A stretch of DNA of 64,000 bases from CAVZGO01 sp963774935 (GTDB lineage Bacteria > Chloroflexota > Anaerolineae > Anaerolineales > UBA4823). The stretch spans positions 62,001-126,000 of the forward strand of contig CAVZGO010000002.1 in assembly GCA_963774935.1 (NCBI GenBank). The letters are read 5' to 3'. A program made the translations under genes and the position numbers. Under the pieces are notes generated by a model that was not told where the DNA came from, did no database searches, and was given only the letters and a program-made list of their open reading frames with translations. The stretch's first letter is position 1; each line of letters opens with the position of its first letter. Below, in pieces: positions 7,893 to 16,407 of the stretch.

Positions 7893-10612
7893 TGAATAAA
7901 CTGCACCCCGACTTGCGGAACTTCCTGACCGGCGCACTGGGCTACCTGGCAGGCGCTGCGGCTGCTCTACTACTGATTGTACTGGCAGCGCGGTTCAATC
8001 TGCTCAGAGGCTTGCTTTCGCTGATCGACCAGGATCAAACCCTGGTCAAGGTCCTGGGCATCCCGGTGTTCGCCGGCTTGATCCTGGCGCTATGTGGGGC
8101 TGTGTTGGGCGGCATTGGCGGCTGGGTGCTGGCGAAGCGCCTGGGGGTCACCCGCAAAAGACTCCAGGTGGCAGCCTCCAGCATCGCTTATGCGATTTCA
8201 GTCAGTGTGCTCGCGCTGATATTTCTCCTGCTGATCAGCTTTGTGGCTATGTACAACAACCTGACTACCAACCGCGTCGACCAGTTTGGCATCATTTTTG
8301 GTCTCTTTGGGCTGGTTTTTGGTCTGCTCGCCGGATTGCTGCAAGGACTGATGAGCCTGTGCTTGCGCTATGCCTGGAAAGTGCTGCTGGCATCCATCCT
8401 CGGTTATATGCTGGGTGGGGGCATCCTCGGCTTGATTATCCGACTCGTAAACCCGACCACAACCATCCAGAGCTCTCCGGTACTCACCGTACTTGTCCTG
8501 GTTCTGGGGCTGGCCGTACCGTTCGCTCTTGGCGGCGGCGCCCTGGGATTCACTTACGGCAGGCTCTTACGCCAAGAAAACGATAAAGGCATCACTCCAG
8601 AGGCATTGCAGCCATCCGGCTGGCAGCTTGGGATCGTCGCCGGGATTGGGCTGGCACTTACCATTTTAGTTTTTTCTACGCTCAGAGATATCAAGGGCTT
8701 CCTGACCATTCAGCCAGCAAACTTGCAGGCACAAATCTCCCCGCAGACTACCGGCGTACGCTGGAGCGAGCCCCAGCCCGTCTCCAGCGGAAATAGCGGA
8801 GCGCCAGCGGCTGGTACCAGCACCGAGCCGCTCGTGATCAATGCCCCAGACGGCGCGCAGCACAAAACCTGGTGCAGTGCTGATGGCAAGGTCCAATATC
8901 AGATGGATGACCAGCCCGTCGATACGATCGATTTCCCCGGCTGCAGCAGCCCGCCTGCGATGGCGCTCGATCGAGATGGTATGCCGCACCTGGTCTGGTA
9001 CACGAACCAGATTCAGGACACAAACGGGGTAGTCCATTCTGCAGAACTGCTGGTAGAGAGCATTCTTAGCAACGATATCTGGGGGGAAGCCACCATCGCC
9101 GCCCAACTGCAAGGACCGGCTCAGCCTTCGCTCGCTTTGGATGAAGAAGAAAATCTGGTGCTCACCTGGCAGGAAGAAGGTCAGGAGTTAATGACCGCTG
9201 TACAGGAAGAATATTTGTGTGACCCCGAACACCTGACCGATATCGAAAAAGCCGGGCTTGAAAGCATCCTTGCTGGGGAGTTTCGCCCCGAAGGCAGCCC
9301 GATTTCTTATTGCGGCAACCAGTTTGTGCGCTTGCTCTATACCCCCAATCCTGAGCCTGCATACAGCCAGCAGCCCGCCACTGATGATGGCGGTTTTGAC
9401 ATTCTTGCCACCGTTGCTGAAACAGCTCAGTATGAGGTGTTGTTCACCACCATGCAATGGGACCCAGACACTTCACATCCTAACCCGGGCAGCGTGCTGG
9501 CTGAGGGAATTGCCGATCTTTATCAGCGTGTACAAGAGAATCCTGAGCAATACCCGCGCGGCATGACGGTGCGCATCCTGCTGGGCAATTATCCGGTTAT
9601 GGCAAACTTCCAGTACGGCGAACAGATTATGGATGCGATCAGTGACCTGCGCAACGCGGGGGTTGACCGCATGGTCGACGAAGAAATCGGCTGGCGACTG
9701 GAGGTGGCGAATTTCGCCGGTACCTATCCACACGCCCACACCAAATTTATGGTCTTAGATGGCGCAAAAGTAACCTCTGCTGGTTTTAATTTCGGCTACC
9801 TGCACTTTCCGATTGACCACCCCTCTGGAAAGGGCTATAACCTGTTCGACCTGGGGATGAAAGTAGATGGACCCGTGGCGCAGGATGCGATTGCTGCCTA
9901 TGACGATATGTGGAATGGCGCTAACCAGGTAATTTGCGACGATCTTTCCCTGGAAAACGAGAACTGGCAGCGCTCCTGCCAGGAGGTGAAAGCCACGGTT
10001 AGCCATGTTCCCGAGGTGCTGCGCACCTATTTACCGCCATCTGGTACATCGGATTCTTTTGCGCTCTATCGCACCACCAACCACCAGGAAGCGGACACCT
10101 TTATCAAAACAAGCCTGGCAGCTTCGCAGGAGTCGATCGATGCCATCCAGGTCAACTTTTCGTTGGAAATGATCTGCATGGTGAACCTGGTATTCCCGGA
10201 TGTCTGCACGATCGATAACGCACTGCCGTGGATGAACGCCATGCTGGATGCCGTCGAGAACAATGGCGTATATTTACGCGTGATCATGGAGAACACTAAC
10301 AGTAATGGATTGGAAAACCGGGTTGCCGTGCAGGTTTTGAAGGATGAGCTTGAACGCCGGGGGTTGTCGGACAAGGCGGAGTTCCGCTTCTTCAATGGGA
10401 AGCTGCACGCCAAATCCATTCTGATTGATGACAAGCTGTTATTTATCGGCAGCCAGAACCTGCATTACAGTGCCTGGGGTGAGAATGGGCTCGCCGAGTT
10501 CAGCCTCTCCAGCAATGATCCTGATGCAATCGCAGAATATCAAAAACTATTCGAAGCCAAGTGGGCGGAAGCCATACCCTTCGAAGAAGCCGAATACGGC
10601 ACTTCGCCCTGA
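7892..10612 (+). CDS. Membrane-anchored phospholipase D-like protein
   Basis: This protein of 906 residues has two halves. Residues 1-275 hold about six or seven transmembrane segments (GYLAGAAAALLLIVLAARF and on). Residues 280-520 form an extracytoplasmic-looking linker rich in Pro, Gln and Asp with WSADG/HLVWYT-type strands. The C-terminal 400 residues carry two HKD motifs, HTKFMVLD with FNFGY and HAKSILID with GSQN, as in bacterial PLD phosphodiesterases. The ATG overlaps the Lon remnant stop by one base, so translation was probably coupled to it. Substrate (phospholipid, cardiolipin or nucleic acid) is not evident. Confidence 0.85.
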   Translation: MNKLHPDLRNFLTGALGYLAGAAAALLLIVLAARFNLLRGLLSLIDQDQTLVKVLGIPVFAGLILALCGAVLGGIGGWVLAKRLGVTRKRLQVAASSIAYAISVSVLALIFLLLISFVAMYNNLTTNRVDQFGIIFGLFGLVFGLLAGLLQGLMSLCLRYAWKVLLASILGYMLGGGILGLIIRLVNPTTTIQSSPVLTVLVLVLGLAVPFALGGGALGFTYGRLLRQENDKGITPEALQPSGWQLGIVAGIGLALTILVFSTLRDIKGFLTIQPANLQAQISPQTTGVRWSEPQPVSSGNSGAPAAGTSTEPLVINAPDGAQHKTWCSADGKVQYQMDDQPVDTIDFPGCSSPPAMALDRDGMPHLVWYTNQIQDTNGVVHSAELLVESILSNDIWGEATIAAQLQGPAQPSLALDEEENLVLTWQEEGQELMTAVQEEYLCDPEHLTDIEKAGLESILAGEFRPEGSPISYCGNQFVRLLYTPNPEPAYSQQPATDDGGFDILATVAETAQYEVLFTTMQWDPDTSHPNPGSVLAEGIADLYQRVQENPEQYPRGMTVRILLGNYPVMANFQYGEQIMDAISDLRNAGVDRMVDEEIGWRLEVANFAGTYPHAHTKFMVLDGAKVTSAGFNFGYLHFPIDHPSGKGYNLFDLGMKVDGPVAQDAIAAYDDMWNGANQVICDDLSLENENWQRSCQEVKATVSHVPEVLRTYLPPSGTSDSFALYRTTNHQEADTFIKTSLAASQESIDAIQVNFSLEMICMVNLVFPDVCTIDNALPWMNAMLDAVENNGVYLRVIMENTNSNGLENRVAVQVLKDELERRGLSDKAEFRFFNGKLHAKSILIDDKLLFIGSQNLHYSAWGENGLAEFSLSSNDPDAIAEYQKLFEAKWAEAIPFEEAEYGTSP

Positions 10613-10614
10613 CA

Positions 10615-11106
10615 ATGCAAGCCGATCTCAGCGATAACAGCCCGACCCCGGTAACACAAGCCCTGGACCGCGCCGGCGTGCCTTACCGGTTTTTTCGCCA
10701 CACAGGCGTTGTACGATCGCTGGAGCAGGCTGCACAGGAGCGCGGGCAGCAGCCGCAGCAGGTGGTGCGCAGCCTCCTGTTCCGCCTGGCAGAGGACGAA
10801 TTCGTGATGGTGCTGGTCGCCGGGCCGCGCCAGCTCTCCTGGCCGCGCCTGCGCGCTTACCTGGGCACCAAACGCATGACCATGGCGACCGACGAAGAAG
10901 TATTGCAGGTCACCGGTTATCCTCCCGGCGCTGTCAGCCCGTTTGGACTGCCCCAACCGCTGCGCCTGCTGGTCGATCCTGTCGTGCTGAACCAGGAAGA
11001 AGTATCCATTGGTTCGGGCGTGCGCAACACCACCGTAATCCTGCTCCAGGAGCATCTGCGACAGGCACTTGGACAATATGAAATCTACACCGAAGGAGAA
11101 GGATGA
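10615..11106 (+). CDS. YbaK/EbsC (prolyl-tRNA deacylase-like) protein
   Basis: This protein of 163 residues has the YbaK aminoacyl-tRNA editing fold, whose members hydrolyse mischarged Cys-, Ala- or similar tRNAs in trans. The sequence has the family order: VPYRFFRHTGVVRSLEQAA, then VVRSLLFRLAEDEFVMVLVAGPRQL, TGYPPGAVSPFGLP and the final IGSGVRNTTVIL. It starts two bases after the PLD-like gene ends, and its stop overlaps the ATG of the peptidase gene, so all are likely one transcript. The exact tRNA specificity is unknown. Confidence 0.88.
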   Translation: MQADLSDNSPTPVTQALDRAGVPYRFFRHTGVVRSLEQAAQERGQQPQQVVRSLLFRLAEDEFVMVLVAGPRQLSWPRLRAYLGTKRMTMATDEEVLQVTGYPPGAVSPFGLPQPLRLLVDPVVLNQEEVSIGSGVRNTTVILLQEHLRQALGQYEIYTEGEG

Positions 11107-12335
11107 AACAACACGACGAATTACAGGCTTTTTTTCAGGACCGACTGGCAGACTACCTGGATTTGCTGCACCAGATGGTGGATATCAACAGCTTCACAGC
11201 CAACGCCCAGGGCGTCAACCGGCTTGGAGAGCTCACCGTAGCGTGCTTTGCACCATTGGGTTTCCAGGCTGAGACCGTTCAATCGGCTAATCCACGTTAC
11301 GGGCAGCACCTGTATCTCACCCGCCGCGGGACGGGCGAACATACCCTGGCACTGATCTCGCACCTGGATACCGTCTTCGCCCCCGAAGAGGAAATTCAGA
11401 ATGATTTTCACTGGCGCGTCGAAGGCGACCGGGTGTTTGGTCCTGGCACGGTGGATATCAAGGGCGGCACAGTGATGATCCTGATGACCCTGGAAGGGCT
11501 GCAGCATTCCTATCCGGAGATCTTCGAGAGCATGACCTGGATCGTCGCCCTGGACGCCACCGAAGAAACGCTCTCGGTTGATTTCGACCGGGCGCTGCTG
11601 GACAGGCTGGCGGTTGCGCCAAATCCATCCGCCTGTCTGGTTTTCGAAGGCGGCACACCCGCCAATGGCAAATACCCCTATGTGACCGCTCGTAAGGGAC
11701 GCGCCAGCTTCAAAGTGCTGGTCGAAGGGCGCTCGGCGCACGCCGGCAACCGCCACCACCAGGGCGCCAACGCCATCGTCCAGATGGGACACACCGTGCA
11801 GCGCATTGCCGCCCTGACAAACTATGACCAGCAGATCACTTTCAACGTGGGCGTGGTGCACGGCGGAGTGGTGGTCAATCGCGTGCCGCACTTCGCCGAA
11901 GCCGAAGTCGAGATGCGCGCCTTTTCTCCAGAAATCTTCGAGCAGGGTGTTGCGGATATGCTGGCGTTGAGTGGGCAGGCAGAGGTGGTCAGCCGGGACG
12001 GCTACCCCTGCAAAGTTGATATCCGTCTGACTGACCGCAGCGCGCCATGGCCGCGCAATCCACAGACCGACCGCCTGTTCGATCTGTGGCGCGAGGTCGG
12101 CGCTGGCTTGGGTATGCCGGTCATCCCAGAGGAACGCGGCGGGCTGAGCGATGGCAACCTGCTGTGGAATCACTACCCCACCCTGGATGGCTTAGGACCC
12201 GAAGGCAACAACGCGCACTGCTCTGAATGGGCACGCGATGGCAGCAAAGAGCAGGAGTACGCCGTAATATCTTCTTTCGTTCCGAAGGCAGTTTTGAATA
12301 CACTGGCGATCACGCAGTTAATTGAAGGTAATTGA
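11103..12335 (+). CDS. M20 family zinc peptidase/amidohydrolase
   Basis: This cytoplasmic two-domain metallohydrolase has 410 residues. Metal-binding motifs are visible: ISHLDTVF (His and Asp), GPGTVDIKGG (bridging Asp) and DATEETLS (catalytic base Glu plus ligand), with the dimerisation domain at about 185-300 (ARKGRASFKVLVEGRSAHAG). It resembles glutamate carboxypeptidase and ArgE/CPG2-type enzymes, which cut acyl-amino acid or peptide amide bonds. The start overlaps the YbaK stop by four bases (ATGA type). It precedes a GH3-type conjugating enzyme by 16 bases. Confidence 0.88.
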   Translation: MKQHDELQAFFQDRLADYLDLLHQMVDINSFTANAQGVNRLGELTVACFAPLGFQAETVQSANPRYGQHLYLTRRGTGEHTLALISHLDTVFAPEEEIQNDFHWRVEGDRVFGPGTVDIKGGTVMILMTLEGLQHSYPEIFESMTWIVALDATEETLSVDFDRALLDRLAVAPNPSACLVFEGGTPANGKYPYVTARKGRASFKVLVEGRSAHAGNRHHQGANAIVQMGHTVQRIAALTNYDQQITFNVGVVHGGVVVNRVPHFAEAEVEMRAFSPEIFEQGVADMLALSGQAEVVSRDGYPCKVDIRLTDRSAPWPRNPQTDRLFDLWREVGAGLGMPVIPEERGGLSDGNLLWNHYPTLDGLGPEGNNAHCSEWARDGSKEQEYAVISSFVPKAVLNTLAITQLIEGN

Positions 12336-12351
12336 GAATCTGGGAGTCATC

Positions 12352-13498
12352 ATGAATCTGAACCCTGATGTAGCTGCTCAAATGCTGCAGGGTATGCTGC
12401 AGTCCTGGTATAAGGCTGTAGAAGCACCATCGGCTGCCCAGGAAAAGCTGCTGCCCAGCCTGGTTGCGGATTATGCCAAGACAAAATATGGCCAGGATCA
12501 CAACGCCAGCCAGGTGGGAAGCCTGGAAGACTACCGGCGCTGCTTTCCAATCATCACCTACGAAACCATCCGCCCGACGATCGAACGCGTGATGGCAGGT
12601 GAAGATGAGCTCCTGTTATGGGAGCAGCCGCTGGGCTGGGCGATCACGCGCGGCACCACCAAAGGCGAGTCGAAGTATATCCCGATGACGCCAACTGATA
12701 TGCGCCTGCGGCTGAGCGCCGGGCGAGCGATGATGAATTACGTCGCCAGCAGCCAGCAATATGACCTGTTTTCCGGCGTGAACCTGAACCTGAATTTCCC
12801 TTCCCGTGTCGGCGTGCTGCAGGCAGGCGACCGGCAGGTAGAATACGGCTACAGCTCAGGCATCTATACTCGCTACGTCTCCACTTTTACCCCCATCCGC
12901 TCGCTGCCGACGCAGGATGACATTGATGCGCTGGGTGGAGGCAAATCTGTTCGCGACTGGGAGAAGCGCTTCGAGCTGGCGTATGAAGCCTGCAAGGATC
13001 AAAACGTCACCCTGGTGGGTGGGGTAGCCCCGACGGCGATGCGGTTTGGGCGCTATCTGCACCATGCCCACAAGCTTTACCCGAAGGACATTTGGAAAAC
13101 GCGTATCATGACGCTGGGAAGTGTGCCGGGCATCAACACGCGCCTGGCGGACTCGCTGCACGCGCTGTATGGCCCGGCTGCCATTCGCGAAATCTACGGC
13201 GCCACCGAAGGCATGTTTGGGCAGCAGCGCGACGAACAGCGCGGCTGGGTGCCCAATTATGACCTGTTTCTTCTTTGAAGTGCTAACCCGCAATGGGATC
13301 AAGATGATGCACGAAATGCGCCCGGGAGAGATGGGCAGCCTGGTGGTCAGCACACCGGTGCTGCCGCGTTACCGCATTGGTGACCTGATCCTGGCGTTCA
13401 AGGCGCCTTACTTCCGCTGCATCGGCCGCGATACCTGGTATACCTCGTTGCACTACCTGTGGGACGAGCTGATTACGATGAATCTCGGACGTTTATAA
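12352..13498 (+). CDS. GH3-family (acyl acid-amido synthetase-like) adenylase, short and frameshifted
   Basis: GH3 proteins belong to the ANL adenylating superfamily and join carboxylic acids to amino acids. The ATP-loop equivalent is TRGTTKGESKYIPMT, and a later ANL motif is YGATEGMFG. A single surplus T near 13266-13268 (GTTTCTTC) splits the gene; deleting it gives YDLFFFEVL and about 381 residues. That is shorter than usual GH3 proteins (about 500 or more) and ends soon after WDELITMNLGRL, so the C-terminal cap domain seems absent. It follows the M20 gene by 16 bases. Substrates are unknown. Confidence 0.78.
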
Positions 13499-13503
13499 CG
13501 ATT

Positions 13504-13965
13504 TCAGGGCGAGCGCCGGACGTTGCGCACCAGCATGGTGATGCCAATGCCGATGATGATGATCGCCCACATGACGCCCCAATCGATCAGATCGCCCAAC
13601 CCGAGACCAATGAAGATCAGGGCTAAAATAATCGTGCCAGTGACCGGCTTACGATAAGCCGGCACCAGCAGGCGAACCAGAACCTCACCCAGCAGGATTA
13701 CACCCGCACCAACCAGCACGAGCGGCCAGGCGCTGACCACCTTCTCGAATCCACCCAGGTTGGGCAGGTCAGTGATGCGGCTGAGGATGCAGTCCAGATA
13801 GCCCAGGTTGCTGGCGAGGAAGACCAGCCCTGCCCAGATGAAAATCACAGCCCAGGTGATGCCGCTCAACGGGTCGCGCTGCCACTTTTCTTCCGAGCTT
13901 TTTTCTTCTGTGCTTTTTTCGTCGGTTTTTTCGCGTTCTTTTTCGTCAAACTTTTCGTCCGCCAT
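13504..13965 (-). CDS. LiaF/DUF5668-like membrane protein
   Basis: This protein of 153 residues starts with a highly charged N-terminus of about 30 residues (repeated EK/DEK), followed by four hydrophobic helices including ITWAVIFIWAGLVFLASN and WPLVLVGAGVILLGEVLV. This matches the LiaI-LiaF transmembrane region family, whose members often sit near cell-envelope stress regulators. No C-terminal LiaF beta domain is present. It is convergent with the GH3 gene, with only five bases between them, and the RecJ gene lies 117 bases away. Confidence 0.72.
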   Translation of the reverse strand: MADEKFDEKEREKTDEKSTEEKSSEEKWQRDPLSGITWAVIFIWAGLVFLASNLGYLDCILSRITDLPNLGGFEKVVSAWPLVLVGAGVILLGEVLVRLLVPAYRKPVTGTIILALIFIGLGLGDLIDWGVMWAIIIIGIGITMLVRNVRRSP

Positions 13966-14082
13966 GACGAACCTCCTTCGATCATGCCTATTTACATGCT
14001 GATATTAGTATAGCATGTACGAAGCGAGAATCAAGTAGCGCGGGTCAATTATTCGGCGATTACGAATGGGGAAGCAGCGGAA

Positions 14083-16407
14083 TTATTGGGTAGCCAGTGC
14101 CGCTGCCGGGCAATGAGCATAGAATTTACGGTAAGCGCGCGCCTCGTCTAATAAGGATGTCACAGCCTCTAAGGCGTGCTGCTCTACCTTTGCATCCGTC
14201 TGACCACCAGCTTGGAGCTGGAGGCTTCCACCGCTGCTTACCTGCCATTCCAGCCAGCCGCGTCCCGACAGCCAGTCCAGACCTGCGCGGACGGCGTTCT
14301 CAGTTTGAGCCAGGGCAGCCGCCAGGCGAATCAGGCTGGGCGGCTCGTCTGGGTGGTTGAGGGCATAGCGCGCCATACCTGCCAGGTGCTGCAGGAAAGC
14401 GGAGACCTCCTCATCGCCCGGTGGAACATTGAATAGAACGATATATTGAGGTGAAACCCGCCCCAACGTCTCTTGCAGCACATCCGCAGATGGCGGCGAA
14501 GTCCAGATTGCGAGATGAATGCACGGTTCAAGCTCCTGGCGCGATCTGGCAGGCACGCCCAGCTCCTGCAGCTTGGCAAGACCGCTTCCTTCTGCCCATA
14601 CCTGCACCTGATCCAGCTCGAGGAGCGGGCGTAATCGTGGCAGTGGCTGGGCAGCGGATCGAAAATCGCCAGCCACTTCCACCGGTCGGGTGATCTCCAA
14701 TGCGCTCTGTACAGCCGGGCGATGGTCCAGCCATTCAATTTGCAGCTGCCGCTGACCACGATAAGTCGAAGCGCGGATCGAGTAAGCCAGGTCGAAAGCG
14801 CCTTCGGGCAGCTCTTGGTCTGCCCCCTGCCACCAGACCAGGGAATAGGAACTGCCGCTCTGGTCGGTCACCTGCAGGCGCAGGTGCTCACCCTTGCCCA
14901 CCGTCGTGACTTCGCTCAGGCGCATGTCGCTCTGCGCGAATACCAGAGTCGGGTTTCCAGCTCCGAAAGGCGCTAGGCGCTCCAGGTCGGCAGCCAATTC
15001 CAGGCTGAGCTCACTCAGGTCCAGGTAGGCATCGATCTGCAGGCTGGGCTCGGGAATCTCCCCCTGCGCCTGGATTGCGCGGCTCAAAGCCAGTCGAAAC
15101 TCCGCAAGGCGCTCCACATCCAGCGACATGCCGGCTGCCATGGCATGCCCGCCGTAAGAGTTGAGCAGATGTGCGCAGCCCGTCAATGCCTGGGTGAGAT
15201 TAATCCCTGTGACAGAGCGCGCCGAGCCGCGCGCCAGGTCACCTGGCGCGCCGGACAGCAGCAGCGCCGGTTTGCCATAGCGCTCTACCAATTTACTGGC
15301 GACGATCCCCAGCACGCCCCCGGGCCAGCTTGGCTGGTACAGCACCAGCGCTGCTGGGCGGATCAGGTCTGGTTCGCGCTCGATTAAAGCCAGTGCACCC
15401 TGTAAGACCTGGCGCGTTAACAGACGGCGCTCCCTGTTGTAGCTCTCAAGCTGCTGCGCCAGCAGCATCGCCTGCCCCACATCTTGAGTGGTCAGGAGCT
15501 CGACCCCCGGGTTGGCATCCCCCAAACGACCGATGGCATTCAAGCGCGGTGCAACCTCAAAAGCCAGGTGCTCCTCGCTCAGGTTGGCGGGATTAACCCG
15601 CGCCACCTCGAGCAGCGCTGCCAGCCCCGGGCGCAGCGACTGGTGCATGGCAGCCAGTCCGCGCTGAACCAGCCAGCGCGCCTCGCCGCGCAGCTTTGCC
15701 ACGTCAGCAATAATGCCCAGCGCGGCAAGGTCAAGGAACTGCTCCTGCTCGCCCGGGAGACCCAGCGCCGAGAACAGCGCCTCGATGATCTTATACGCCA
15801 CCCCAACGCCAGGCAGGCTGGAGAGGGGATGAGTGTCTGGTAGGAAACGCGGGTTGGTGATCGCCCTTGCCTGGGGCAGCACGGCTGGCAGCTCGTGATG
15901 GTCGCTGACCAACACGTCCACGCCGCGGCTTTGAGCATACTCCACCGCTGCGTGAGCGGTGATGCCGGTGTCACAGGTGAGCAGCACGCCGTGACCATTC
16001 ATACCGGCTGAGTCCAGCCGGCGGCGCAGTGCCTCAAGCTGCACCCCGTGCCCTTCGCCCGCGCGATTAGGAATGTAATAGCCCACCTGCGCTTTGACCA
16101 TGCTCAAGCCCGAAACCAGCAGGCTGGTGGCGGTCTGCCCGTCGACGTCAAAATCGCCCCACACAAGCACCGGCTCGCCAGTGGTCACCGCCCGGGCAAG
16201 GCGTTCGACCAGCGCTTCCAACCCGGGCAGCTCGTTTGGTGATGCCGAGGGGTAGGCATCCGGGTCGAGAAATTCGCGTGCAGCCTGTGGGGTGGTGATG
16301 CCGCACCGCACCAGCGTCTGCGCAACGAGTGGATGTCCACCCAATGCTTCCCTCATCTCGGCAGAGACTTCTACGAGAACAGGTTCAAGCCAGGATTTCT
16401 GGGTCAT
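14083..16407 (-). CDS. recJ: Single-stranded-DNA-specific exonuclease RecJ
   Basis: This is a 5'-3' ssDNA exonuclease used in recombination and repair. It carries the DHH-superfamily motifs VWGDFDVDGQTA, ITAHAAVEYAQ, VSDHHELP and the DHHA1 motif GGHAMAAGMSL, followed by an OB-like domain (LRLQVTDQSGSSYSLVWW). The length is 774 residues. The last about 170 residues form an extra C-terminal region without a motif I recognise, typical of longer RecJ forms. Its ATG overlaps the stop of the preceding propeller gene by four bases, so the two are co-transcribed. Confidence 0.95.
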   Translation of the reverse strand: MTQKSWLEPVLVEVSAEMREALGGHPLVAQTLVRCGITTPQAAREFLDPDAYPSASPNELPGLEALVERLARAVTTGEPVLVWGDFDVDGQTATSLLVSGLSMVKAQVGYYIPNRAGEGHGVQLEALRRRLDSAGMNGHGVLLTCDTGITAHAAVEYAQSRGVDVLVSDHHELPAVLPQARAITNPRFLPDTHPLSSLPGVGVAYKIIEALFSALGLPGEQEQFLDLAALGIIADVAKLRGEARWLVQRGLAAMHQSLRPGLAALLEVARVNPANLSEEHLAFEVAPRLNAIGRLGDANPGVELLTTQDVGQAMLLAQQLESYNRERRLLTRQVLQGALALIEREPDLIRPAALVLYQPSWPGGVLGIVASKLVERYGKPALLLSGAPGDLARGSARSVTGINLTQALTGCAHLLNSYGGHAMAAGMSLDVERLAEFRLALSRAIQAQGEIPEPSLQIDAYLDLSELSLELAADLERLAPFGAGNPTLVFAQSDMRLSEVTTVGKGEHLRLQVTDQSGSSYSLVWWQGADQELPEGAFDLAYSIRASTYRGQRQLQIEWLDHRPAVQSALEITRPVEVAGDFRSAAQPLPRLRPLLELDQVQVWAEGSGLAKLQELGVPARSRQELEPCIHLAIWTSPPSADVLQETLGRVSPQYIVLFNVPPGDEEVSAFLQHLAGMARYALNHPDEPPSLIRLAAALAQTENAVRAGLDWLSGRGWLEWQVSSGGSLQLQAGGQTDAKVEQHALEAVTSLLDEARAYRKFYAHCPAAALATQ

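Noticed and set aside
11121..12173. 350-codon minus-strand open frame over the M20 gene
   Set aside because: The plus-strand M20 protein has clear metal-binding motifs; the antisense frame is rich in His/Gln/Ala as expected from codon mirror effects.
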